A stretch of DNA of 6,844 nucleotides from Calditrichia bacterium. GTDB taxonomy: Bacteria > Calditrichota > Calditrichia > RBG-13-44-9 > J042. Shown one piece after another: positions 1 to 6,309 of this stretch. How positions within the stretch are numbered: position 1 is the stretch's first letter; the number at the start of each line of letters is the position of its first letter. Below the pieces are notes generated by a model. That model was not told the origin of the DNA. It was given only the letters and a program-made list of their open reading frames with translations, and searched no databases. Where the stretch lies: NCBI GenBank assembly GCA_030430345.1, contig JAUIFT010000143.1, positions 1 to 6,844 of the forward strand, written 5' to 3'. A program made the position numbers and the translations under genes.

Positions 1-373
1 GCAAAAAGGTCCCGTGATTCCACAAAACAGAAAAGTTTCTACGCCTTCTCAGCGGAATTTATATCGCGGCAAAAATACCGCTGGAAAACACCCGGTATTT
101 CTTTACTGGCAGTTCCTGCCGAACGACGACGGTCGCCGGTTAGCTGCCAGACTTGCAAAATAGGATGGTTTCTGCGGCAAAGCGAGTCTGTATTGAGAAA
201 TTTGGTTCCGGGGTTTCGTAAAAAGCCAGATTTGTCAACAACGCAGTGTGATGGCAGCGCAGTAATAACCGTTGGCGATTACAGGTGTATCGATGATTTT
301 TTAAGGTGGGCCAGGCGACACTTACATATTGCCACAGCCGCCCGCTATCGTTCAATACATTTTAATCAGGAAT
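1..373. other. Left-edge region with no recognisable gene
   Basis: I recognise no gene here. Plus-strand frame 1 has no stop codon from base 1 to the TAA at 430-432, about 143 codons, but it contains no ATG and its only usable start is a TTG at 193. The translation is rich in Arg, His and Cys and shows no domain. Its last 59 bases lie antisense to the regulator gene. It could be the decayed or frame-shifted tail of a gene that begins outside the window, or chance. A minus-strand frame at 140-355 is equally unconvincing. I see no clear terminator for the minus-strand regulator that ends at 374. Confidence 0.3.
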
Positions 374-853
374 TTACTCATCTTCGGCAGCGCCATTATT
401 TGCAACCAACGGCAATTGCGAAGATTCTTTAACGGTCTCCAGAACGATCGTAGAACGGGATGAGAGAATATTATCGAGACTACCGAGTTTCTCCCGCAGA
501 AATTTACCGAACGTCTCGGTATTACGGGTGCGCACCTTAATCAGGTAACAATCTTCTCCGGTAATATGATGTATTTCCTGAACTTCCGGCATTTCCTTTA
601 ATTGCTTGGCGGTATCCAGATGCCCGTAAGTTTCCGAGGTTTTGATAAAAATAAAAGCCGTCAGTCCCAGTTTTAGCGCCTTCGCGTTCAAGCGCACTTC
701 ATACTGCTCGATAATACCTTTATCTTCCAGCTTTCGCATTCGTTCAAGAATCGCGGATGGCACCATACCGATTTTCCGGGCAATTTCCGCATTGGATACA
801 CGCCCGTTTTTTTGAACTAAGGACAAAATCTTTAAATCAATATCATCTATCAT
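374..853 (-). CDS. Lrp/AsnC-family transcriptional regulator
   Basis: This is a 159-residue DNA-binding regulator of the Lrp/AsnC (feast/famine) family, whose members usually respond to amino acids and assemble as dimers to octamers. Residues about 3-50 form the winged helix-turn-helix: the opening IDDIDLKIL, then NAEIARKIG and a recognition helix around VPSAILERMRKLEDKGII. Residues about 64-142 form the RAM ligand-binding and oligomerisation domain, with the family-typical segment TGEDCYLIKV at 98-107 next to the effector pocket. The last 15 or so residues are a polar tail. Length is normal for the family. The ATG at 851-853 is preceded by AAAGGAT six bases upstream, which supports this start. 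The gene is divergent from the aminopeptidase gene at 1121, so it may control that gene, itself, or both; this is inferred from position only. The specific effector cannot be read from the sequence. Family assignment is secure. Confidence 0.95.
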   Translation of the reverse strand: MIDDIDLKILSLVQKNGRVSNAEIARKIGMVPSAILERMRKLEDKGIIEQYEVRLNAKALKLGLTAFIFIKTSETYGHLDTAKQLKEMPEVQEIHHITGEDCYLIKVRTRNTETFGKFLREKLGSLDNILSSRSTIVLETVKESSQLPLVANNGAAEDE

Positions 854-868
854 GCAAATATCCTTTTT

Positions 869-889
869 CAGTTGTCAGTTATCAGTTTT
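869..889. repeat. Heptamer array, three CAGTTNT units
   Basis: Three imperfect tandem heptamers, CAGTTGT, CAGTTAT and CAGTTTT, start three bases upstream of the regulator's ribosome binding site, so they lie in its leader or promoter. Short tandem heptamers of this style are known from cyanobacterial intergenic regions and occur in other phyla. The array runs opposite to the one at 921-951. Confidence 0.75.
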
Positions 890-920
890 GAATGCCAATT
901 TTTGTGAAGTATTTATCGTT

Positions 921-951
921 CACTGTTCACTGTTCACTGTTCACTGCTCAC
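921..951. repeat. Heptamer array, four CACTGTT units
   Basis: Three exact CACTGTT units (921-927, 928-934, 935-941) are followed by a variant CACTGCT (942-948) and a partial CAC. On the minus strand the unit reads CAGTGAA, close to the CAGTTAT unit of the array at 869-889. The two arrays therefore form an imperfect inverted pair: CAGTTATCAGT matches CAGTGAACAGT at 9 of 11 positions. A folded transcript or slipped-strand length change is possible. The units are far too short for a CRISPR array. Confidence 0.85.
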
Positions 952-1059
952 ATAAAAACTTATATCCCCTGCATAGCCAATTCAAAACAATTTATTAGAA
1001 AGTCGGTTTTCAAAAAATTTCGGAAATAAATGAACGAAACGATTCCCAATGATTTTTCT

Positions 1060-1087
1060 TTGAAACAAAATGCCCCCGATTTACATT
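1060..1087 (+). promoter_or_regulatory. Possible sigma-70-like promoter for the aminopeptidase gene
   Basis: TTGAAA at 1060-1065 matches the -35 consensus at 5 of 6 bases. TACATT at 1082-1087, after a 16-base spacer, matches the -10 consensus at 4 of 6. This would start transcription near 1094, just upstream of the AAGGAG at 1110-1115. The preceding stretch, about 960-1035, is A+T-rich, as Lrp-type binding regions often are, but I see no clear operator. The match is weak and could be chance. Confidence 0.25.
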
Positions 1088-1120
1088 TTACGATTATGTT
1101 ATTCGTGAAAAGGAGATGAA

Positions 1121-2989
1121 ATGCTGTTACCCGTAGTCAAATTGTTTCGTAATTTACTGTTACTCTCGATCATCGGTTTACTATCCTGCCAGTCCACCCC
1201 GGATGACCCTCGCTATGATGTGCATTCATATGCTAAACCGGCAGCGGCGTTGATGACCCATCTGGATCTTACCCTGGCGGTAGATTTTGAAAGCAAACAA
1301 CTGGATGGCAAAGCCACATTGCATATAGATAATAAAACCGGCACGAATCAGCTCCATCTGGATGCGCGGGATTTAACCATCGACAAGGTTACCCTGGGCA
1401 GCACAGAAACAGCCACTAACTTTAAACTTGGTGTTGAAGATACTTTCATGGGTCAACCGCTGATTATCGACATAACCCCGGAGACGGAGCTGGTTAACAT
1501 CTACTACAAAACCTCCCCGGCAGCTGTGGCATTACAATGGCTCAGCCCGGAACAGACATCAGGAAAAAAACATCCTTTCCTCTTTACCCAGTCCCAGGCA
1601 ATACTCGCCCGCACCTGGGTGCCCTGCCAGGACAGTCCCGGCATTCGCTTCACCTACAATGCAACGGTTAAGGTTGACACCGCCTTAATGGCGGTTATGA
1701 GCGCAGAAAATGGCACCGAACGCAACAGTGAAGGGGTCTATCATTTTACCATGAAGCAGCCGATTCCCGCTTATTTGCTGGCGCTCGCAGTTGGAGATAT
1801 CGAATTTCGCTCGCTCGGCCCGACCAGCGGGGTTTATGCCGAGCCGGCAATGCTTGCCAAAGCGGCATTTGAGTTTGCCGACACGGAAAAGATGATTACC
1901 GCCGCGGAAGCATTGTATGGCGAATATCGCTGGGAAAAATACGACATTATCGTGCTGCCCCCCAGCTTTCCCTTTGGTGGTATGGAAAATCCCCGCCTCA
2001 CTTTTGCAACACCGACGATCCTTGCCGGGGACCGTTCCCTGGTGGCGCTTATCGCCCATGAACTGGCGCATTCCTGGTCCGGCAACCTGGTTACCAATGC
2101 CACCTGGAACGATTTTTGGCTTAATGAAGGATTTACCAGTTATTTCGAGCATCGCATTATGGAGGCAATCTATGGCGAGGAATATGCCGGCATGTTGGAG
2201 CAGCTCGGCTACCAGGATGCAATGGACGACATCAACGATATCGGTCCTTCCAGCAAAGATACCCATCTTTACCTTGACCTGCAGGGGCGTGATCCTGATG
2301 ATGGTATGACCGGCGTCGCTTACGAAAAGGGCCGCTTCTTTCTGCAAATGCTTGAAGATACTTTCGGGCGGGAAAAATGGGATGCTTTTCTCCGCGATTA
2401 TTTTGATCGCTTCGCCTTCAAGAGCATGACCAGCGCGGAATTCGTTGCTCATCTGAATAAGGAATTGATTAAGGGAGACAAGGCGCTTGCCGAGCAAATC
2501 AACATTGATGCCTGGGTATACGGCCCCGGCATGCCGGAGAACTGCCCGGTACCGCAATCCGGTGAGTTCGATCGGGTGAATGCGCAAATAGACGCCTGGC
2601 TGGAAGGCACCGCGGCCTCCGCCCTGAATACCGACAACTGGACCACCCATCACTGGCTGCACTTTCTGCGCAATCTCCCGAAAGAACTAAGCACGGCGCA
2701 AATGACTGATCTCGACAATCAATTTCACTTTACCCAATCCGGAAATTCGGAAATCCATCACGCCTGGTTAATGCTGGCAATAAAAAACAGCTACGCACCA
2801 GCCAATGGCGCCCTGGAAAATTTCCTTACCAGCATCGGGCGACTGAAATTTCTCAGACCATTATATCAGGCATTGGCGGAAACGCCCGAAGGCAAGGAAA
2901 AAGCACTGAAAATCTATAAAATCGCTCGTTCCGGTTATCATCCGGTCAGCTATTCGACCATAGACGCTTTGTTGGGCTGGCAGGAGTAG
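1121..2989 (+). CDS. M1-family aminopeptidase lipoprotein, leukotriene A4 hydrolase type
   Basis: This zinc metallopeptidase should remove N-terminal residues from peptides outside the cytoplasm. The 622-residue product opens with a lipoprotein signal peptide ending in lipobox LLSC, so Cys23 is the likely lipidated residue. An N-terminal beta domain follows, with QTSGKKHPFLFTQSQA near 145-160 (Gln157 and Gln159 match LTA4H Gln134 and Gln136). The catalytic domain has the exopeptidase motif GGMEN at 286-290, the zinc site HELAH at 313-317 with Glu336 as third ligand, catalytic Glu314, and proton donor Tyr401 in GVAYEKG. The C-terminal helical domain keeps GRLKFLRP, where Arg574 and Lys576 match LTA4H Arg563 and Lys565. 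All catalytic residues are present, so the enzyme should be active. Asp393 matches LTA4H Asp375, while Met396 replaces Tyr378. AAGGAG lies five bases before the ATG. Family and activity are secure; natural substrate and any epoxide hydrolase activity are unknown. Residue equivalences were aligned from memory. Confidence 0.96.
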   Translation: MLLPVVKLFRNLLLLSIIGLLSCQSTPDDPRYDVHSYAKPAAALMTHLDLTLAVDFESKQLDGKATLHIDNKTGTNQLHLDARDLTIDKVTLGSTETATNFKLGVEDTFMGQPLIIDITPETELVNIYYKTSPAAVALQWLSPEQTSGKKHPFLFTQSQAILARTWVPCQDSPGIRFTYNATVKVDTALMAVMSAENGTERNSEGVYHFTMKQPIPAYLLALAVGDIEFRSLGPTSGVYAEPAMLAKAAFEFADTEKMITAAEALYGEYRWEKYDIIVLPPSFPFGGMENPRLTFATPTILAGDRSLVALIAHELAHSWSGNLVTNATWNDFWLNEGFTSYFEHRIMEAIYGEEYAGMLEQLGYQDAMDDINDIGPSSKDTHLYLDLQGRDPDDGMTGVAYEKGRFFLQMLEDTFGREKWDAFLRDYFDRFAFKSMTSAEFVAHLNKELIKGDKALAEQINIDAWVYGPGMPENCPVPQSGEFDRVNAQIDAWLEGTAASALNTDNWTTHHWLHFLRNLPKELSTAQMTDLDNQFHFTQSGNSEIHHAWLMLAIKNSYAPANGALENFLTSIGRLKFLRPLYQALAETPEGKEKALKIYKIARSGYHPVSYSTIDALLGWQE

Positions 2990-3015
2990 CATCTGGTAAT
3001 AAACGTAATCACTTC

Positions 3016-3053
3016 TTGCCCATTTGCAGATTTGCAGATTTACAAATAGGCAA
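3016..3053. repeat. Intergenic stem-loop built on GCAGATTT repeats
   Basis: TTGCCCATTTG at 3016-3026 can pair with CAAATAGGCAA at 3043-3053, giving 10 of 11 pairs and a 16-base loop. The loop region holds two exact tandem copies of GCAGATTT (3026-3033 and 3034-3041). It lies 26 bases after the aminopeptidase stop and 73 bases before the next start. No run of T follows on the plus strand, so it is a poor intrinsic terminator. It may stabilise the upstream transcript end or be a dispersed repeat. Confidence 0.5.
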
Positions 3054-3113
3054 ATGAGTAAAATACAACACAGAGATAATCACATGTTTTGGGGAAAGCA
3101 ATTACATCGAAAT

Positions 3114-3119
3114 GGAGGT
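3114..3119 (+). promoter_or_regulatory. Ribosome binding site that fixes the start at 3126
   Basis: GGAGGT lies six bases upstream of the ATG at 3126. The same frame stays open back to a TTG at 3024, with ATGs at 3054 and 3084, but none of these has a comparable site, and the TTG lies inside the stem-loop. A signal peptide begins exactly at 3126. Confidence 0.85.
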
Positions 3120-3125
3120 AAGTTC

Positions 3126-4373
3126 ATGAAAGTACTTTTAATGATTTTGTCGGTCTTAATGTTCTCAACGATGATGACTGCTAACGACCAGTGGCGGGGC
3201 AAGAACCGCGATGGGCATTATAATGAGTCATCTTTGCTGAAACAGTGGCCGGATGCCGGTCCGCAATTATTGTGGAGCACGGAAAGTTTGGCAGCAGGCT
3301 ATGGCGCCGCAACAGCTTCCGGGAATGCCCTCTACCTGGTTGGCGTTCAGGATCAGCTGGAATATCTCATCTCTTTGGATAAAGGCGGGAAAGAGCTCTG
3401 GCGCACCGAGATCGGTCATGCCTATGAAGGCGATTTTGCCCTCGGGCGCTGCACACCAACCGTGACGGATGGCAGCGTCTACGTAATTACCAGCGCGGGA
3501 AAAATTTGCCGGGTAGATGCTAAAAGCGGTGAGATCGATTGGTCGGTGGATGGATATAAAAAATTTGCCGGCAGTTGGGGAATCTGGGGCACTTCGGAAA
3601 ACCCGCTGGTGGTGGACAATATGGTTATCTACACCCCGGGCGGCAACCAGACCACGATAGTTGCGCTAAATGCAGAGAGTGGAGAAACTGTCTGGCAATC
3701 CGAAAGCCTGAAAGACAAATCGGCATACTCTTCCCCGATTTACTTTCAGCATGCCGGGAGAAATGTGATTGCCAATGTCAGCGCCAATTACATTTTCGGG
3801 GTAGATGCATCTTCCGGAAAAATGCTCTGGAAATACAGCTACGGCACGCTGGAAGCACCGCCGATTGCCTGGGGCGCCCCTTATGTAAATACCGTGACGC
3901 CAATTTACCGCGACGGTCAAATTTACACCACCAGCGGCTATGATCATGTCGGTGCCGCTTTTAAACTGGCTGACGACGGATTGGGCATTTCCGTGGCCTG
4001 GACGGACAGAACGCTCGATACTCATCATGGCGGCGTGGTGCTGGTCGGCGATCATATTTATGGTGCCAACTGGATCAACAACCGGGCGGGTAACTGGTGC
4101 AGCGTCAATTGGAAAACCGGCGAGCCCACTTATGAAACGAAATGGCTGAGTAAAGGGTCAATTATCCATGCCGATGGCATGCTGATTTGTTATGAAGAAA
4201 AGCGCGGGACGGTTGGTCTGGCAAAAGCCACCCCGGAGAAGTTTGAAATCATCAGCTCTTTTCAGGTGCCGCTCGGTGGCGGACCGCACTGGGCGCATCC
4301 GGTAATTAGCGATGGCGTGCTTTATATTCGTCACGGCAAAGCGTTGATGGCTTATGATATTAGTGCCGGTTAA
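3126..4373 (+). CDS. Secreted PQQ-like beta-propeller repeat protein
   Basis: The 415-residue product has a signal peptide (MKVLLMILSV and following, likely cut after MMTA at residue 19) and no lipobox, so it should be periplasmic or secreted. The mature part begins with a WRGKNRDG segment and then QWPDAGPQLLW, an opening typical of the PQQ-binding-like propeller proteins common in PVC and Acidobacteria-type genomes. Blade-end motifs of the form D-x-x-x-G-x-x-x-W recur: DKGGKELW near 85-92, DAKSGEIDW at 131-139, NAESGETVW at 182-190, DASSGKMLW at 227-235 and a divergent NWKTGEPTY at 328-336. This fits a propeller of about seven or eight blades related in fold to BamB. I see no cytochrome or quinoprotein dehydrogenase signature, so PQQ binding and enzyme activity should not be assumed; scaffolding or ligand binding is equally likely. 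Hairpins on both sides (3016-3053 and 4392-4437) suggest it may be transcribed on its own. Fold is confident, function is not. Confidence 0.9.
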   Translation: MKVLLMILSVLMFSTMMTANDQWRGKNRDGHYNESSLLKQWPDAGPQLLWSTESLAAGYGAATASGNALYLVGVQDQLEYLISLDKGGKELWRTEIGHAYEGDFALGRCTPTVTDGSVYVITSAGKICRVDAKSGEIDWSVDGYKKFAGSWGIWGTSENPLVVDNMVIYTPGGNQTTIVALNAESGETVWQSESLKDKSAYSSPIYFQHAGRNVIANVSANYIFGVDASSGKMLWKYSYGTLEAPPIAWGAPYVNTVTPIYRDGQIYTTSGYDHVGAAFKLADDGLGISVAWTDRTLDTHHGGVVLVGDHIYGANWINNRAGNWCSVNWKTGEPTYETKWLSKGSIIHADGMLICYEEKRGTVGLAKATPEKFEIISSFQVPLGGGPHWAHPVISDGVLYIRHGKALMAYDISAG

Positions 4374-4391
4374 GAACCACTGAAATTTAAA

Positions 4392-4437
4392 TGGCAGTAG
4401 CAGTTTTCAAAAATTATCGTCTGCTGCTGCCACTTTT
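4392..4437 (+). terminator. Terminator-like hairpin after the propeller gene
   Basis: TGGCAGTAGCAG at 4392-4403 pairs with CTGCTGCTGCCA at 4421-4432, a 12-bp stem with one G-U pair and a 17-base loop. C and TTTT follow. The T run is short and the loop is long, so termination may be partial, which would let some transcripts continue into the gene at 4465. It starts 19 bases after the stop codon. Confidence 0.6.
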
Positions 4438-4464
4438 CCAAATACGCCAACCACAGGAGAAAAG

Positions 4465-5952
4465 ATGATCTTGCGCAGATTTCATTTCATAAACAGCTTC
4501 CTTCTTTTATTCTTACTCTCTACCAGTGTTCTCCTTGGGCGCCAGGCAGATCCGCGCTTTCATGAATTGATGAACCGCTATCATGAGAACGGCGATTTCA
4601 ACGGGGCGGTTTTGGTGGCAAAAAATGGAGAGGTTGTATACAAAAAAGGATTCGGCTGGGCGAATGTGGAATGGGAAATACCGAATAGCGGCGACACGCG
4701 TTTCCGGCTCGCTTCCATCACCAAACAATTTACCGCATTGCTGGTATTACAGGAAGTTGCCAAAGGCACGATCAAACTGGATGCCCGGATTCGCGATTAT
4801 CTCCCTGAATACCCTCCGAAAAACGGCGATGTCATTACCATTCATCAATTATTGTCGCATACTTCCGGAATGCCGCACTATGCCGGCATTCCCGGCTTCT
4901 TCCCGAAGTATAGCCGGAAGCTCTACACGCCGCAAAACTACATTAAGCTCTTTTGGGAACTGGACCGCAAATTTGAACCGGGCAGCGAGATGAGTTATAG
5001 CAGTTTTGGCTACTACTTGCTCGGGGTGATTCTGGAAAAAGTAACCGGAAAAAGCTACGCGGAACTACTGCAGGAGCGCATCTTCGATCCCCTGGGAATG
5101 GTCCACTCCAGCCTGGATGATGATCTGAGCATCGTGAAAAATCGCGCTGCCGGCTACGACCGGACCATTGCCGGTTTCCGTAATACCACCTTTCGGGATA
5201 TGTCCACCGCCTATGCTACCGGCGGAATGCTCTCCAGCGTGGAAGACCTTTTCCGCTGGGATCGCTCGCTTTATGAGGACACCCTGCTCCCGGAAAAATA
5301 CCGTGATTTAATGCTGACGCCCAATCTCAACAATTATGGCTACGGCTTCAATATCGCCGACCGTACCATCGGGGAAGATATGACCACAACGGTGGTTTCC
5401 CACAGCGGCGGCATCAATGGCTTTAACAGCCTGATTACCCGTTTGGTAGACGATGAGCATCTTATCGTACTGCTGCGCAATGCCCCTGGCATCAGCCTTC
5501 GCCAGATTACCGGCGATATTATCGCCATCCTCTACAATCAGCCGCTGGAAATGCCCCGCGCTTCCGCGGCCCGCGAGGTTGGGAAAATAATGTATTCGGA
5601 AGGGCCTGAGGCTGGCGCTGCCGCCTATCAACGCTTAAAGCGCGCTGAAGATAAAACATATCAATTTGCTGAAGGAGAATTCAATCAGCTTGGCTATGAA
5701 TTTCTCCGCCTGAAAAAATTTCCGGAAGCGATCAAGATTTTCACCATCAATATGAAAGCTTTTCCGGCATCCGCGAATACTTATGACAGCCTTGCCGAAG
5801 CATATATGAACAGCGGCGACCGGGAAAATGCCATCAAATACTATCATCTGGCTATCGAGAAATCCGCAGCGGACAGCGCCATGGACGACACCCGCCGGGA
5901 AAATTTCCTGAAAAATGCCAGGCAATATCTGAAAGTGCTCGAAGGTTCCTGA
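4465..5952 (+). CDS. Secreted beta-lactamase-like serine hydrolase with C-terminal TPRs
   Basis: This is a serine hydrolase of the class C beta-lactamase / PF00144 superfamily (esterases, D-amino peptidases, penicillin-binding-protein-like enzymes). The 495-residue product has a signal peptide (MILRRFHFINSFLLLFLLST..., likely cut near 25) and acts outside the cytoplasm. The hydrolase domain spans about 30-360. The nucleophile motif is SITK (Ser84, Lys87) in RLASITKQFTALL. Then come LLSHTSGMP at 129-137, the tyrosine motif YSSFGYYLLG with Tyr178, and HSGG at 313-316 in place of the KTG box. In the tyrosine motif the Asn of the usual Y-x-N is Ser180. Residues about 404-472 form two TPR units, the second being a good match: ANTYDSLAEAYMNSGDRENA and onward. 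This hydrolase-TPR layout recurs in the family. It is probably an esterase or peptidase; antibiotic hydrolysis is not supported. AGGAG five bases before the ATG fixes the start. A strong terminator follows. Confidence 0.93.
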   Translation: MILRRFHFINSFLLLFLLSTSVLLGRQADPRFHELMNRYHENGDFNGAVLVAKNGEVVYKKGFGWANVEWEIPNSGDTRFRLASITKQFTALLVLQEVAKGTIKLDARIRDYLPEYPPKNGDVITIHQLLSHTSGMPHYAGIPGFFPKYSRKLYTPQNYIKLFWELDRKFEPGSEMSYSSFGYYLLGVILEKVTGKSYAELLQERIFDPLGMVHSSLDDDLSIVKNRAAGYDRTIAGFRNTTFRDMSTAYATGGMLSSVEDLFRWDRSLYEDTLLPEKYRDLMLTPNLNNYGYGFNIADRTIGEDMTTTVVSHSGGINGFNSLITRLVDDEHLIVLLRNAPGISLRQITGDIIAILYNQPLEMPRASAAREVGKIMYSEGPEAGAAAYQRLKRAEDKTYQFAEGEFNQLGYEFLRLKKFPEAIKIFTINMKAFPASANTYDSLAEAYMNSGDRENAIKYYHLAIEKSAADSAMDDTRRENFLKNARQYLKVLEGS

Positions 5953-5999
5953 TCGCAAGCATCCCGAATCCCCGGCAAATCTGCGAAATAATTTTACAC

Positions 6000-6036
6000 A
6001 AAGCTGCCCGGATTGGTTCTCAATCCGGGCAGCTTT
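6000..6036 (+). terminator. Strong intrinsic terminator after the hydrolase gene
   Basis: Bases 6000-6015 (AAAGCTGCCCGGATTG) pair perfectly with 6021-6036, a 16-bp stem closed by the five-base loop GTTCT. The stem ends in TTT and is followed by ACTT. A-rich sequence before the stem could let it also work on the minus strand. It starts 47 bases after the stop codon at 5952. Confidence 0.85.
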
Positions 6037-6309
6037 ACTTCCCGAAAGGCTTATCCACCGCTATTTACTAAGTTTACCCACAATTTGGCATTCCATTTGC
6101 CAACTATCCTCCACAAATAGCTCAATGACAACTGTGATCTTTAGCCCGCGACAACGGGCAACATTTTCGGCCCTTCCGGCATTCTGGAGAGGTTGCCTCA
6201 GGAAAAACCGAAGGACAGTAATCCAATAAGCGAATACTGCCATGTTACCAGCCCCTTAAAATCGCAGCATTCAACATCAGTTAATCTCAAATGCGAAAGC
6301 AGGTGTAAG
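6037..6309. other. Intergenic stretch without a supported gene
   Basis: I see no convincing gene. A 60-codon minus-strand frame (6061-6243) has AAGGGG upstream of its ATG but a featureless product. Two small structures are visible: the inverted repeat at 6085-6103, listed separately, and GCCCG (6144-6148) pairing with CGGGC (6155-6159) around a six-base loop. Part of this stretch may be the upstream region of the broken frame at 6310. Confidence 0.4.
6085..6103. promoter_or_regulatory. Perfect 6+6 inverted repeat, possible operator
   Basis: TTGGCA (6085-6090) and TGCCAA (6098-6103) are exact inverted copies separated by seven bases. The centre-to-centre distance of 13 bases is close to one helical turn plus, as many dimeric regulators use, but no gene start lies nearby except the doubtful frame at 6310. 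I cannot name a regulator, and chance is possible. Confidence 0.2.

Noticed and set aside
869..951. CRISPR array
   Set aside because: Units are seven bases, directly adjacent and without spacers.
1685..2662. Long minus-strand open frame of 325 codons
   Set aside because: It lies wholly inside the aminopeptidase gene, whose motifs are unmistakable. Its translation shows no domain.
3024..3125. Longer propeller protein starting at TTG 3024 or at ATG 3054 or 3084
   Set aside because: No good ribosome binding site precedes these starts and they would bury the signal peptide. GGAGGT and the signal peptide both point to 3126.
3126..4373. PQQ-dependent dehydrogenase
   Set aside because: Only propeller repeat motifs are visible; no cofactor-site or haem signature is present and the protein is shorter than typical quinoprotein dehydrogenases.
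890..6093. Shared 9-mer TTGGCATTC at 890-898 (minus) and 6085-6093 (plus) as a common operator
   Set aside because: One shared 9-mer in a window this size can easily be chance, and only the second copy is part of an inverted repeat.
6141..6182. Minus-strand ATG followed by MPEGPKM, like the start of Fpg/Nei DNA glycosylases
   Set aside because: The frame ends after 13 codons, has no ribosome binding site, and no neighbouring frame continues with glycosylase-like sequence.
6061..6243. 60-codon minus-strand frame with AAGGGG upstream
   Set aside because: The product has no recognisable features, and the frame lies beside the suspected junction.
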